Assembly (NCBI GenBank): GCA_914767715.1
Contig: OU612066.1
Coordinates: 2,545,001 to 2,609,000, forward strand
DNA: 64,000 bases
Source: Membranipora membranacea
Lineage: Eukaryota > Bryozoa > Gymnolaemata > Cheilostomatida > Membraniporidae
Direction: 5' to 3'
The position numbers and the translations under genes were made by a program. The notes under the pieces are model-generated. The model saw only the letters and a program-made list of their open reading frames with translations, was not told the origin of the DNA and ran no database searches. Positions 20,498-35,400 of the stretch are shown here, one piece after another (the first letter of the stretch is position 1; every line of letters starts with the position of its first letter).

Positions 20498-23400
20498 TCA
20501 CAGCTGATTCCTCAGTGAGTCGATAGCATTTCTAATCACTGACATCTGTGGATCGTCTGATCCTGATTCTACATACAGCTGGAAGTGTTTGACAGCTTCT
20601 CTAAGATATAACCCTGATTCATGTGGAGATAAGTCTGAGTTACGAGCCATCTTCTCACAGGCTAAAGCATAATTCTTATGATAGTAGTCGGGGACGGGTG
20701 AGTGGGTGTCCATCACTTTCTTATAAGCCTGTCAGGATGAAAGGTGAGAGAATAAATTCCGTAGTATTATACAGCTATGAACACAAACACGCATGACAGG
20801 CATGGAGTTTTCCGCAAACTGCAGATAAAAAAACTTTGACATCATGTGATATGATTGTGTTTATATGAGCTCAATAAAGATTTTGTTGCGTTATTTTATT
20901 CAGCTCACTTTGGCATATCAGCTATTTTTGCGTAACTGCCAACTGGTTATTTTTGTCAGATCTCATCAACCTATATTATCACATCTGTTATGTCATCAGG
21001 AAAGACACTGTCGAAAATCGCATAAATGTACACAATGTGTTCAAAATATGATGTCACATCTCCAAATGTAGGATACTACTATATTGGATGTCTCACTTTA
21101 ACATATTGTCAGTAATATTCTTTTGAAGATCAAACAGGATCTTACTTTGTATGATTGAGAGAAAAGAAGATATTTGGCTGATTCTTCTGTCTGTTTCACT
21201 GCAGCATTATACAGAAATAAAGCTTTGTATATTCTGCAATAAATATGAGATATCATCAAATAGCATTTGTGAAGAGGATATCAGATTACACACTATCAAG
21301 TGTTATAATATCCAGTTGTGTGTAGAATTGGCAGCTCAAACATTTATTACCAAATTTTCCAAAACCATTTTCTTTAAAAATATTATTACGTGGAATAAAT
21401 GCTGCCTTGTGCAGTCGACTCTCCACTATGTATTGTCATTTTATATTTGGGATTCTCACGCATCAAGAGAAGATGCCTATTTTCTAAAACTTTCAAAAGA
21501 CACTATAGACAGTTTTCTGAGCTCTAATTTGAGGAGCTGTCCTCTCTTCAGTTTGGTACTTTTAACCCACGCCGCATAAGAAAAACGTGCTGAAAAACGG
21601 TTATCTTGAAATCGCTTATGTTACGATGAAATGATTCTTGATTCAGAATCTGCACCATGGAAAACCCTGTGAGACAGGGTTTCCAAATCATTGGGGGCTT
21701 GAAAGTTGATAATTCTCAATTTTAGTGACAAAATTCATGAAAAAATTTTCATGAAATTTGTCCGCAAAACTGGCAGGAATTGTTACAATCGACTATCCGA
21801 ATACCAAAATTATTTCCTAAACTACATTCCTATCAGTTTTCAATGGTGCAGTTTCTGAATCAAAAATCATTTTTATCCTCACATAAGCGGTTTTCAAGAT
21901 AACCCTCTTTTCAGCACGTTTTTCCTAAGCGGCGTGGGTTAAAAAAGTACCAAGCTGGAGAGAGGAAAACTCCGAATTGAGGCCCAAAACAGAGCTCAGA
22001 AAACTGTTTTTTATGGGTTTGGTCTTGGTGGCGTTGCATAGTCTTATATGATAATATAATACATACTTTGCGCTCCACATTTCTTCATCTGCGACACCTT
22101 CCCATGATCCATTTCTCTTTCTGTATAATACAACATGGCCGACATCACCAATGAGTAACACATCACAGATAACCTTCCACCTATCCACACTGACATCGAG
22201 ATTACACTATTAACATATGTACCTCTGATCGTTAGAGTCAATTTAAGTCAGTAACTCACATGTACCCACCCCTAATTATAAGTCGTCACACCAAATTCCT
22301 TGTCACGATGTGATGATGAATTAGTTTACTCTCTATCGATCAGAGATATACATGCAATAGAATATCACGTTATCAGTGTGCCACCTACCCTCATAGTTAG
22401 CTGTCCTTCTCTCTAACAGGATAACATAAAAGGTTAAACATCACATGTTTCTTATAAGTACCTCTCAGAGCCCAGCTTAGTTCAGGGTTACACTCACTGT
22501 TTATAGCTAGATGACCAGGTATCTATGTATGGATGGTTATATTCTATCCAGTCCTCAGCCCGACTTATCACCTGATGACAGGCTCCGTATGGCATCAGAG
22601 TAAACTCAGACAACCAGGAGTTCTCCTTATCCTGTATCCCGATACACACAAATATCCTCCTACAATATACTATTGCTATACATACAAATATCCTCCTACA
22701 ATATACTATTACTATACATACAAATATCCTCCTACAATATACTATTACTATACATACAAATATCCTCCTACAATATACTATTACTATACACACAAATATC
22801 CTCCTACAATATACTATTACTATACACACAAATATCCTCCTACAATATACTATTACTATACACACAAATATCCTCCTACAATATACTATTACTATACATA
22901 CAAATATCCTCCTACAATATACTATTACTATACATACAAATATCCTCCTACAATATACTATTACTATACATACAAATATCCTCCTACAATATACTATTAC
23001 TATACACACAAATATCCTCCTACAATATACTATTACTATACACACAAATATCCTCCTACAATATACTATTACTATACACACAAATATCCTCCTACAATAT
23101 ACTATTACTATACACACAAATATCCTCCTACAATATACTATTACTATACACACAAATATCCTCCTACAATATACTATTACTATACACACACATATCCTCC
23201 TACAATATACTATTACTATACACACAAATATCCTCCTACAATATACTATTACTATACACACAAATATCCTCCTACAATATACTATTACTATACACACAAA
23301 TATCCTCCTACAATATACTATTACTATACACACAAATATCCTCCTACAATATACTATTACTATACATACAAATATCCTCCTACAATATACTATTACTATA

Positions 23401-26400
23401 CACACAAATATCCTCCTACAATATACTATTACTATACATACAAATATCCTCCTACAATATACTATTACTATACATACAAATATCCTCCTACAATATACTA
23501 TTACTATACACACAAATATCCTCCTACAATATACTATTACTATACATACAAATATCCTCCTACAATATACTATTACTATACACACAAATATCCTCCTACA
23601 ATATACTATTACTATACATACAAATATCCTCCTACAATATACTATTACTATACACACAAATATCCTCCTACAATATACTATTACTATACATACAAATATC
23701 CTCCTACAATATACTATTACTATACATACAAATATCCTCCTACAATATACTATTACTATACATACAAATATCCTCCTACAATATACTATTACTATACATA
23801 CACATATCCTCCTACAATATACTATTGCTATACATACAAATATCCTCCTACAATATACTATTACTATACATACACATATCCTCCTACAATATACTATTAC
23901 TATACACACAAATATCCTCCTACAATATACTATTGCTATACATACAAATATCCTCCTACAATATACTATTACTATACACACAAATATCCTCCTACAATAT
24001 ACTATTACTATACACACAAATATCCTCCTACAATATACTATTACTATACATACAAATATCCTCCTACAATATACTATTACTATACATACAAATATCCTCC
24101 TACAACATACTATTACTATACACACAAATATCCTCCTACAATATACTATTACTATACATACAAATATCCTCCTACAATATACTATTACTATACACACAAA
24201 TATCCTCCTACAATATACTATTACTATACACACAAATATCCTCCTACAATATACTATTACTATACACACAAATATCCTCCTACAATATACTATTACTATA
24301 CATACAAATATCCTCCTACAACATACTATTACTATACACACAAATATCCTCCTACAATATACTATTACTATACATACAAATATCCTCCTACAATATACTA
24401 TTACTATACACACAAATATCCTCCTACAATATACTATTACTATACACACAAATATCCTCCTACAATATACTATTACTATACACACAAATATCCTCCTACA
24501 ATATACTATTACTATACATACAAATATCCTCCTACAACATACTATTACTATACACACAAATATCCTCCTACAATATACTATTACTATACATACAAATATC
24601 CTCCTACAATATACTATTACTATACATACACATATCCTCCTACAATATACTATTGCTATACATACAAATATCCTCCTACAATATACTATTACTATACATA
24701 CACATATCCTCCTACAATATACTATTACTATACACACAAATATCCTCCTACAATATACTATTGCTATACATACAAATATCCTCCTACAATATACTATTAC
24801 TATACACACAAATATCCTCCTACAATATACTATTACTATACACACAAATATCCTCCTACAATATACTATTACTATACACACAAATATCCTCCTACAATAT
24901 ACTATTACTATACATACAAATATCCTCCTACAATATACTATTACTATACACACACATATCCTCCTACAATATACTATTACTATACACACAAATATCCTCC
25001 TACAATATACTATTACTATACACACAAATATCCTCCTACAATATACTATTACTATACATACAAATATCCTCCTACAATATACTATTACTATACATACACA
25101 TATCCTCCTACAATATACTATTGCTATACATACAAATATCCTCCTACAATATACTATTACTATACATACACATATCCTCCTACAATATACTATTACTATA
25201 CACACAAATATCCTCCTACAATATACTATTGCTATACATACAAATATCCTCCTACAATATACTATTACTATACATACACATATCCTCCTACAATATACTA
25301 TTACTATACACACAAATATCCTCCTACAATATACTATTACTATACACACAAATATCCTCCTACAATATACTATTACTATACATACACATATCCTCCTACA
25401 ATATACTATTACTATACATACACATATCCTCCTACAATATACTATTACTATACACACAAATATCCTCCTACAATATACTATTACTATACATACACATATC
25501 CTCCTACAATATACTATTACTATACACACAAATATCCTCCTACAATATACTATTACTATACATACACATATCCTCCTACAATATACTATTACTATACACA
25601 CAAATATCCTCCTACAATATACTATTGCTATACATACAAATATCCTCCTACAATATACTATTACTATACACACAAATATCCTCCTACAATATACTATTAC
25701 TATACACACAAATATCCTCCTACAATATACTATTACTATACACACAAATATCCTCCTACAATATACTATTACTATACATACAAATATCCTCCTACAATAT
25801 ACTATTACTATACACACAAATATCCTCCTACAATATACTATTACTATACATACACATATCCTCCTACAATATACTATTACTATACACACAAATATCCTCC
25901 TACAATATACTATTACTATACACACAAATATCCTCCTACAATATACTATTACTATACACACAAATATCCTCCTACAATATACTATTACTATACACACAAA
26001 TATCCTCCTACAATATACTATTACTATACACACAAATATCCTCCTACAATATACTATTACTATACACACAAATATCCTCCTACAATATACTATTACTATA
26101 CACACAAATATCCTCCTACAATATACTATTACTATACACACAAATATCCTCCTACAATATACTATTACTATACACACAAATATCCTCCTACAATATACTA
26201 TTACTATACACACAAATATCCTCCTACAATATACTATTACTATACATACAAATATCCTCCTACAATATACTATTACTATACACACAAATATCCTCCTACA
26301 ATAAACTATTACTATACACACAAATATCCTCCTACAATATACTATTACTATACACACAAATATCCTCCTACAATATACTATTACTATACACACAAATATC

Positions 26401-29400
26401 CTCCTACAATATACTATTACTATACACACAAATATCCTCCTACAATATACTATTACTATACATACACATATCCTCCTACAATATACTATTACTATACACA
26501 CAAATATCCTCCTACAATATACTATTACTATACACACAAATATCCTCCTACAATATACTATTACTATACACACAAATATCCTCCTACAATATACTATTAC
26601 TATACACACAAATATCCTCCTACAATATACTATTACTATACACACAAATATCCTCCTACAATATACTATTACTATACACACAAATATCCTCCTACAATAT
26701 ACTATTACTATACACACAAATATCCTCCTACAATATACTATTACTATACACACAAATATCCTCCTACAATATACTATTACTATACACACAAATATCCTCC
26801 TACAATATACTATTACTATACACACAAATATCCTCCTACAATATACTATTACTATACACACAAATATCCTCCTACAATATACTATTACTATACACACAAA
26901 TATCCTCCTACAATATACTATTACTATACACACAAATATCCTCCTACAATATACTATTACTATACATACAAATATCCTCCTACAATATACTATTACTATA
27001 CACACAAATATCCTCCTACAATATACTATTACTATACATACAAATATCCTCCTACAATATACTATTACTATACACACAAATATCCTCCTACAATATACTA
27101 TTACTATACATACAAATATCCTCCTACAATATACTATTACTATACATACAAATATCCTCCTACAATATACTATTACTATACACACAAATATCCTCCTACA
27201 ATATACTATTACTATACATACAAATATCCTCCTACAATATACTATTACTATACACACAAATATCCTCCTACAATATACTATTACTATACATACAAATATC
27301 CTCCTACAATATACTATTACTATACATACACATATCCTCCTACAATATACTATTACTATACACACAAATATCCTCCTACAATATACTATTACTATACATA
27401 CAAATATCCTCCTACAATATACTATTACTATACATACACATATCCTCCTACAATATACTATTACTATACACACAAATATCCTCCTACAATATACTATTAC
27501 TATACACACAAATATCCTCCTACAATATACTATTACTATACATACAAATATCCTCCTACAATATACTATTACTATACACACAAATATCCTCCTACAATAT
27601 ACTATTACTATACATACAAATATCCTCCTACAATATACTATTACTATACATACAAATATCCTCCTACAATATACTATTACTATACACACACATATCCTCC
27701 TACAATATACTATTACTATACACACAAATATCCTCCTACAATATACTATTACTATACACACAAATATCCTCCTACAATATACTATTACTATACACACAAA
27801 TATCCTCCTACAATATACTATTACTATACATACAAATATCCTCCTACAATATACTATTACTATACACACAAATATCCTCCTACAATATACTATTACTATA
27901 CATACAAATATCCTCCTACAATATACTATTACTATACATACAAATATCCTCCTACAATATACTATTACTATACACACAAATATCCTCCTACAATATACTA
28001 TTACTATACATACAAATATCCTCCTACAATATACTATTACTATACACACAAATATCCTCCTACAATATACTATTACTATACACACAAATATCCTCCTACA
28101 ATATACTATTACTATACACACAAATATCCTCCTACAATATACTATTACTATACATACAAATATCCTCCTACAATATACTATTACTATACACACAAATATC
28201 CTCCTACAATATACTATTACTATACACACAAATATCCTCCTACAATATACTATTACTATACACACAAATATCCTCCTACAATATACTATTACTATACATA
28301 CAAATATCCTCCTACAATATACTATTACTATACACACAAATATCCTCCTACAATATACTATTACTATACATACACATATCCTCCTACAATATACTATTAC
28401 TATACATACAAATATCCTCCTACAATATACTATTACTATACACACAAATATCCTCCTACAATATACTATTACTATACACACAAATATCCTCCTACAATAT
28501 ACTATTACTATACACACAAATATCCTCCTACAATATACTATTACTATACACACAAATATCCTCCTACAATATACTATTACTATACATACAAATATCCTCC
28601 TACAATATACTATTACTATACATACACATATCCTCCTACAATATACTATTACTATACATACAAATATTCTCCTACAATAAATCACCCGGTTATACAAAAG
28701 CTATACCAATACCTTCATGCTATCCATCATATATACATCTGATCTGATTTAATATAACCATGCATGTTACTGTAATACAACACTATATATATATACACGC
28801 TGTTCGCATAAAAACTCCGTGCCAAAATACCGAGATCACATATCTGCACAGTGGACAACTTAGGCAATAATTCCTTTACTTTCTGTAACTGTGATTGGGG
28901 TATGAGTTGCATTTACAGTGAGCCATCTTATCATTTAATTGATTGATATACCATTAGCGAAACCTGATGAATTCATCAAATAAGAAATTAGATTAGACTA
29001 GCACTCTAATAAGCCGACAAACAGCCCACACAGTGTCTCACCTCTTATCTATATTAGCCCTGAGAAAGTCGAGCATAGTGAATGTCCTGATACCTTCCTT
29101 AGTTTGACCTGCTCTGTTGTACCACCTGTCACCAGGGAATGTGACATGAGGGAACAGGTGTCTGAGTTTAGGAATAAACCACTCATAAGACATCAACTCC
29201 TGCTCAATAAGCGTTATATCAGGCCTCAACCCTTCACAATATTGCTTATACCTAAAACATATAAATTTGTATAAAATTTAACCAGTCTAAAGACAGTTTC
29301 AAGATTCCAAAAAGCTGTCAGTGCTTATTTTTACAACAACATAGCTGGTATTAGACATAAGTTTTATAGATTATAGCTGTGTTGACTTTTTCATTGATTC

Positions 29401-32400
29401 CATACACAATGGTTTCTAACAAGAATAATATTGGAATAAGATAAGATTGCAGTTTCTCCCCCTCCAATAGGGGGGGGGGGGCAACTCCGAATGCAGGCAA
29501 ATAGATCAAACATGATCTAGCATCACTCAGACCAATGTACGAAGCTATGATCTGACCACTGAGCCGAGCAGCTTGGCGTCTTTTCGGTGGTCTCTGATCT
29601 TATCAGTTCTAGTAATATTACCTGAGAGTGGCAGATGGGAGATCACCTTTAGTTAATATAAGTGAGTTATTGGGTAATGATGAGATCATTGAGTGTGCGA
29701 AATCTCCTACTATTGTATCATGATGATGATTTACATGTGACCAACTTCTACCCTGAATAACACAATAACAACTAAAGACCACGACTATCAGAGAGAATAT
29801 CACATAACCAACTAAGCAAACATTGGTGAGGCAAAAAATTCAAACTACATCAAAGTAATGTAATGATACATTTAGGATTTACAAATTTCAATTTGTTTTC
29901 CAATAAGCCTCATTCAAGTCAGAAATGGTTAGGGGTGGAACAACCTCTTGAGGTTGGAGTTGAATTTCGGATATTTGACCTCAGATTCAACCACAAACCT
30001 CGGATATGTGTTATGTCTGATCCGAGATGATACGTTTTTAATCAACACTTACTTAGCATCATTTATCTCACTAAAAATGACAAGGAAAGAAGTATGATAG
30101 TCATTAATTCGTGGTTCAGATAAGATAATGGAGTTTGGCTGAAAGCACTCAGTGGTGATCAGTAGGCAATCAATACCTATCTTATTTTCATAGCTAATTA
30201 TATTGTTGCTGATTAAATTTGATGGATGTGTTTTTCTGCTGAAATTGAGGGAAGCATCTTTACTCAGATTGTTGCGAATAAGGACATAAATTTGTCCAAT
30301 GATGTTCCCTGTAACAAACTATCTATTTTAATGTACAAGGTTATCCTCTTCTTCAAAGTAGGAGGACAATTCCTATCCTAATCACAGCAGAGAGTTTGGG
30401 AAATATGAGCAGGGAGTTTGTTCAAACTCAGTGATTACAAACATCGGGGTTTGAGTGATCCTGGCAAATTGAGTCAAGAGATCTTTATACTCATTAAATG
30501 ATGCTTTCAAATAAACTGTTTGTGTGATCCTTGCACCGTGGCTGTTTGAGTGATAAGTTGGTCCTTGTAAAGTATTATATCCAAGCAGATACATGTGCAT
30601 TTAAATTAGGGTAAAGGTTCAGGGAAAAGATTGTTGACGCTGTTTATCCATGTATTCAATGACCTTAACTGTATATTATGGTGCAAAAGTACAGCTGCTT
30701 GGACTTAGCGTTTGTACGCGTTATCCGGATCCGAGGTTGAATTTATTGACCGATCCGATATCCGATCCGAGGTTGCCTAACCCTGATCCGTTCTACCCCT
30801 AGAAATGGTAGCAGTCTAATCTTTGAGGTGAAACAATCAGAGTTATCGCCTTAATATCAATGAGGGAATAACTCCTAAAATGAATCATAGTTGCTATCAC
30901 AGGAAAAAATACAAAAATCGTTGAACACAATGATTATTGTAAAGGTGTATAAGTTATGAAGATACTGACCACAGAGAGAGCTGCAGTTAGAGCCACAAGA
31001 GATGAGACTGATACAGGATTCATCAATCTCTTCATCTGAAGCCTGCAAAAAGTAAGAGTAAGAGAAACAACATATAGAGAAAGTAAACTGTCACACAACC
31101 ACTAGTCTCTCATAAAACGTAGGGCATGTAGCTTGATATACTGGACTGGACTACCCTTCAAACAAAGCTGTTCACTGCAAATTATGCGACACCTTGGTGA
31201 AAGAATTTTCCATACCCTAAAACTTCTGCACCGATAAAAAAAACTTGAAAATCTTGACCCCTTTTGAAATGAAGCTGCATTAATTTTAAATTAAATTGCT
31301 TTGTTGTTTTTTACCCCTACCTGAGATATATCAGTTTATAGCCCATGGCCACAAGAAGAGACCATATAATGTTGGGTTGTATCCAGAATCTCTCCACTAC
31401 TTCCCTCATAAGAGCTGAGGCTATATCCAGATTAGCTCGCCAACAGAAGAATGATACATAGCTGATGAGCATTACTATACCCGTCTGTAATACACGTCTT
31501 ATAGGCTCCTCACTAAAATACAAACAACAACTATACCCGTCTGTAATACACGTCTTATAGGCTCCTCACTAAAATACAAACAACAACTATACCCGTCTGT
31601 AGTACACGTCTTATAGGCTCCTCACTAAAATGCAAACAACAACTATACCCGTCTGTAATACACGTCTTATAGGCTCCTCTCTACAATACAAACAACAACT
31701 ATACCCGTCTGTAATACACGTCTTATAGGCTCCTTACTAAAATACAAACAACAACTATACCCGTCTGTAATACACGTCTTATAGGCTCCTTACTAAAATA
31801 CAAACAACAACTATACCCGTCTGTAATACACGTCTTATAGGCTCCTTACTAAAATACAAACAACAACTATACCCGTCTGTAATACACGTCTTATAGGCTC
31901 CTCTCTACAATACAAACAACAACTATACCCGTCTGTAATACACGTCTTATAGGCTCCTTACTAAAATACAAACAACAACTATACCCGTCTGTAATACACG
32001 CCTTATAGGCTCCTCACTAAAATACAAACAACAACTATACCCGTCTGTAGTACACGTCTTATAGGCTCCTCACTAAAATACAAACAACAACTATACCCGT
32101 CTGTAATACACGTCTTATAGGCTCCTCTCTACAATACAAACAACAACTATACCCGTCTGTAATACATGTCTTATAGGCTCCTCACTAAAATACAAACAAC
32201 AACTATACCCGTCTGTAATACACGTCTTATAGGCTCCTCTCTACAATACAAACAACAACTATACCCGTCTGTAGTACACGTCTTATAGGCTCCTCACTAA
32301 AATACAAACAACAACTATACCCGTCTGTAATACACGTCTTATAGGCTCCTCACTACAATACAAACAACAACTATACCCGTCTGTAATACACGTCTTATAG

Positions 32401-35400
32401 GCTCCTTACTAAAATACAAACAACAACTATACCCGTCTGTAGTACACGTCTTATAGGCTCCTCACTAAAATACAAACAACAACTATACCCGTCTGTAATA
32501 CACGTCTTATAGGCTCCTCACTAAAATACAAACAACAGCTATACCCGTCTGTAATACACGTCTTATAGGCTCCTCACTAAAATACAAACAACAACTATAC
32601 CCGTCTGTAATACACGTCTTATAGGCTCCTCACTAAAATACAAACAACAGCTATACCCGTCTGTAATACACGTCTTATAGGCTCCTCTCTACAATACAAA
32701 CAACAACTATACCCGTCTGTAATACACGTCTTATAGGCTCCTCTCTACAATACAAACAACAACTATACCCGTCTGTAATACACGTCTTATAGGCTCCTTA
32801 CTAAAATACAAACAACAACTATACCCGTCTGTAGTACACGTCTTATAGGCTCCTCACTAAAATACAAACAACAACTATACCCGTCTGTAATACACGTCTT
32901 ATAGGCTCCTCTCTACAATACAAACAACAAATATACCCGTCTGTAATACACGTCTTATAGGCTCCTCTCTACAATACAAACAACAACTATACCCGTCTGT
33001 AATACACGTCTTATAGGCTCCTTACTAAAATACAAACAACAACTATACCCGTCTGTAGTACACGTCTTATAGGCTCCTCACTAAAATACAAACAACAACT
33101 ATACCCGTCTGTAATACACGTCTTATAGGCTCCTCTCTACAATACAAACAACAACTATACCCGTCTGTAATACACGTCTTATAGGCTCCTCACTAAAATA
33201 CAAACAACAACTATACCCGTCTGTAATACACGTCTTATAGGCTCCTCACTAAAATACAAACAACAACTATACCCGTCTGTAGTACACGTCTTATAGGCTC
33301 CTCACTAAAATGCAAACAACAACTATACCCGTCTGTAATACACGTCTTATAGGCTCCTCTCTACAATACAAACAACAACTATACCCGTCTGTAATACACG
33401 TCTTATAGGCTCCTTACTAAAATACAAACAACAACTATACCCGTCTGTAATACACGTCTTATAGGCTCCTCTCTACAATACAAACAACAACTATACCCGT
33501 CTGTAATACACGTCTTATAGGCTCCTTACTAAAATACAAACAACAACTATACCCGTCTGTAGTACACGTCTTATAGGCTCCTCACTAAAATACAAACAAC
33601 AACTATACCCGTCTGTAATACACGTCTTATAGGCTCCTCTCTACAATACAAACAACAACTATACCCGTCTGTAATACACGTCTTATAGGCTCCTTACTAA
33701 AATACAAACAACAACTATACCCGTCTGTAATACACGTCTTATAGGCTCCTCACTAAAATACAAACAACAACTATACCCGTCTGTAATACACGTCTTATAG
33801 GCTCCTCACTAAAATACAAACAACAACTATACCCGTCTGTAGTACACGTCTTATAGGCTCCTCACTAAAATACAAACAACAACTATACCCGTCTGTAATA
33901 CATGTCTTATAGGCTCCTCTCTACAATACAAACAACAACTATACCCGTCTGTAATACACGTCTTATAGGCTCCTCTCTACAATACAAACAACAACTATAC
34001 CCGTCTGTAATACATGTCTTATAGGCTCCTCACTAAAATACAAACAACAACTATACCCGTCTGTAGTACACGTCTTATAGGCTCCTCACTAAAATACAAA
34101 CAACAACTATACCCGTCTGTAATACATGTCTTATAGGCTCCTCTCTACAATACAAACAACAACTATACCCGTCTGTAGTACACGTCTTATAGGCTCCTCT
34201 CTACAATACAAACAACAACTATACCCGTCTGTAATACATGTCTTATAGGCTCCTCTCTACAATACAAACAACAACTATACCCGTCTGTAATACACGTCTT
34301 ATAGGCTCCTCTCTACAATACAAACAACAACTATACCCGTCTGTAATACATGTCTTATAGGCTCCTCACTAAAATACAAACAACAACTATACCCGTCTGT
34401 AGTACACGTCTTATAGGCTCCTCACTAAAATACAAACAACAACTATACCCGTCTGTAATACATGTCTTATAGGCTCCTCTCTACAATACAAACAACAACT
34501 ATACCCGTCTGTAATACACGTCTTATAGGCTCCTCACTAAAATACAAACAACAACTATACCCGTCTGTAATACACGTCTTATAGGCTCCTCTCTACAATA
34601 CAAACAACAACTATACCCGTCTGTAATACATGTCTTATAGGCTCCTCTCTACAATACAAACAACAACTATATCCGTCTGTAATACACGTCTTATAGGCTC
34701 CTCACTAAAATACAAACAACAACTATACCCGTCTGTAATACATGTCTTATAGGCTCCTCACTAAAATACAAACAACAACTATACCCGTCTGTAATACACG
34801 TCTTATAGGCTCCTCTCTACAATACAAACAACAACTATACCCGTCTGTAATACATGTCTTATAGGCTCCTCTCTACAATACAAACAACAACTATATCCGT
34901 CTGTAATACACGTCTTATAGGCTCCTCTCTACAATACAAACAACAACTATACCCGTCTGTAATACACGTCTTATAGGCTCCTCACTCAAATACAAACAAC
35001 AACTATACCCGTTTGTAATACACATCTTATAGGCTCCTCACTAAAATACAAACAACAACTATACCCGTTTGTAATACACATCATATAGGCTCCTCACTAA
35101 AATACAAACAACAACTATACCCGTCTGTAATACACGTCTTAAAGGCTCCTCATTAAAATACAAATAACAACTATACCCGTCTGTAATACATGTCTTATAG
35201 GCTCCTCTCTACAATACAAACAACAACTATACCCGTCTGTAATACACGCCTTATAGGCTCCTCACTAAAATACAAACAACAACTATACCCGTCTGTAGTA
35301 CACGTCTTATAGGCTCCTCACTAAAATGCAAACAACAACTATACCCGTCTGTAATACACATCATATAGGCTCCTCACTACAATACAAACAACAACTATAC

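Noticed and set aside
22385-22420. Possible extra small TMEM260 exon with donor GGTAGGTGG
   Set aside because: Exon 12 (ends CA) joins exon 13 (starts A) in frame with good similarity, so no extra exon is needed.
22494-28742. Open frames of over 2,000 codons on both strands
   Set aside because: They arise because the 36-bp satellite unit lacks stops in those frames. Only the last part of the minus frame (exon 12 of TMEM260) matches a real protein.
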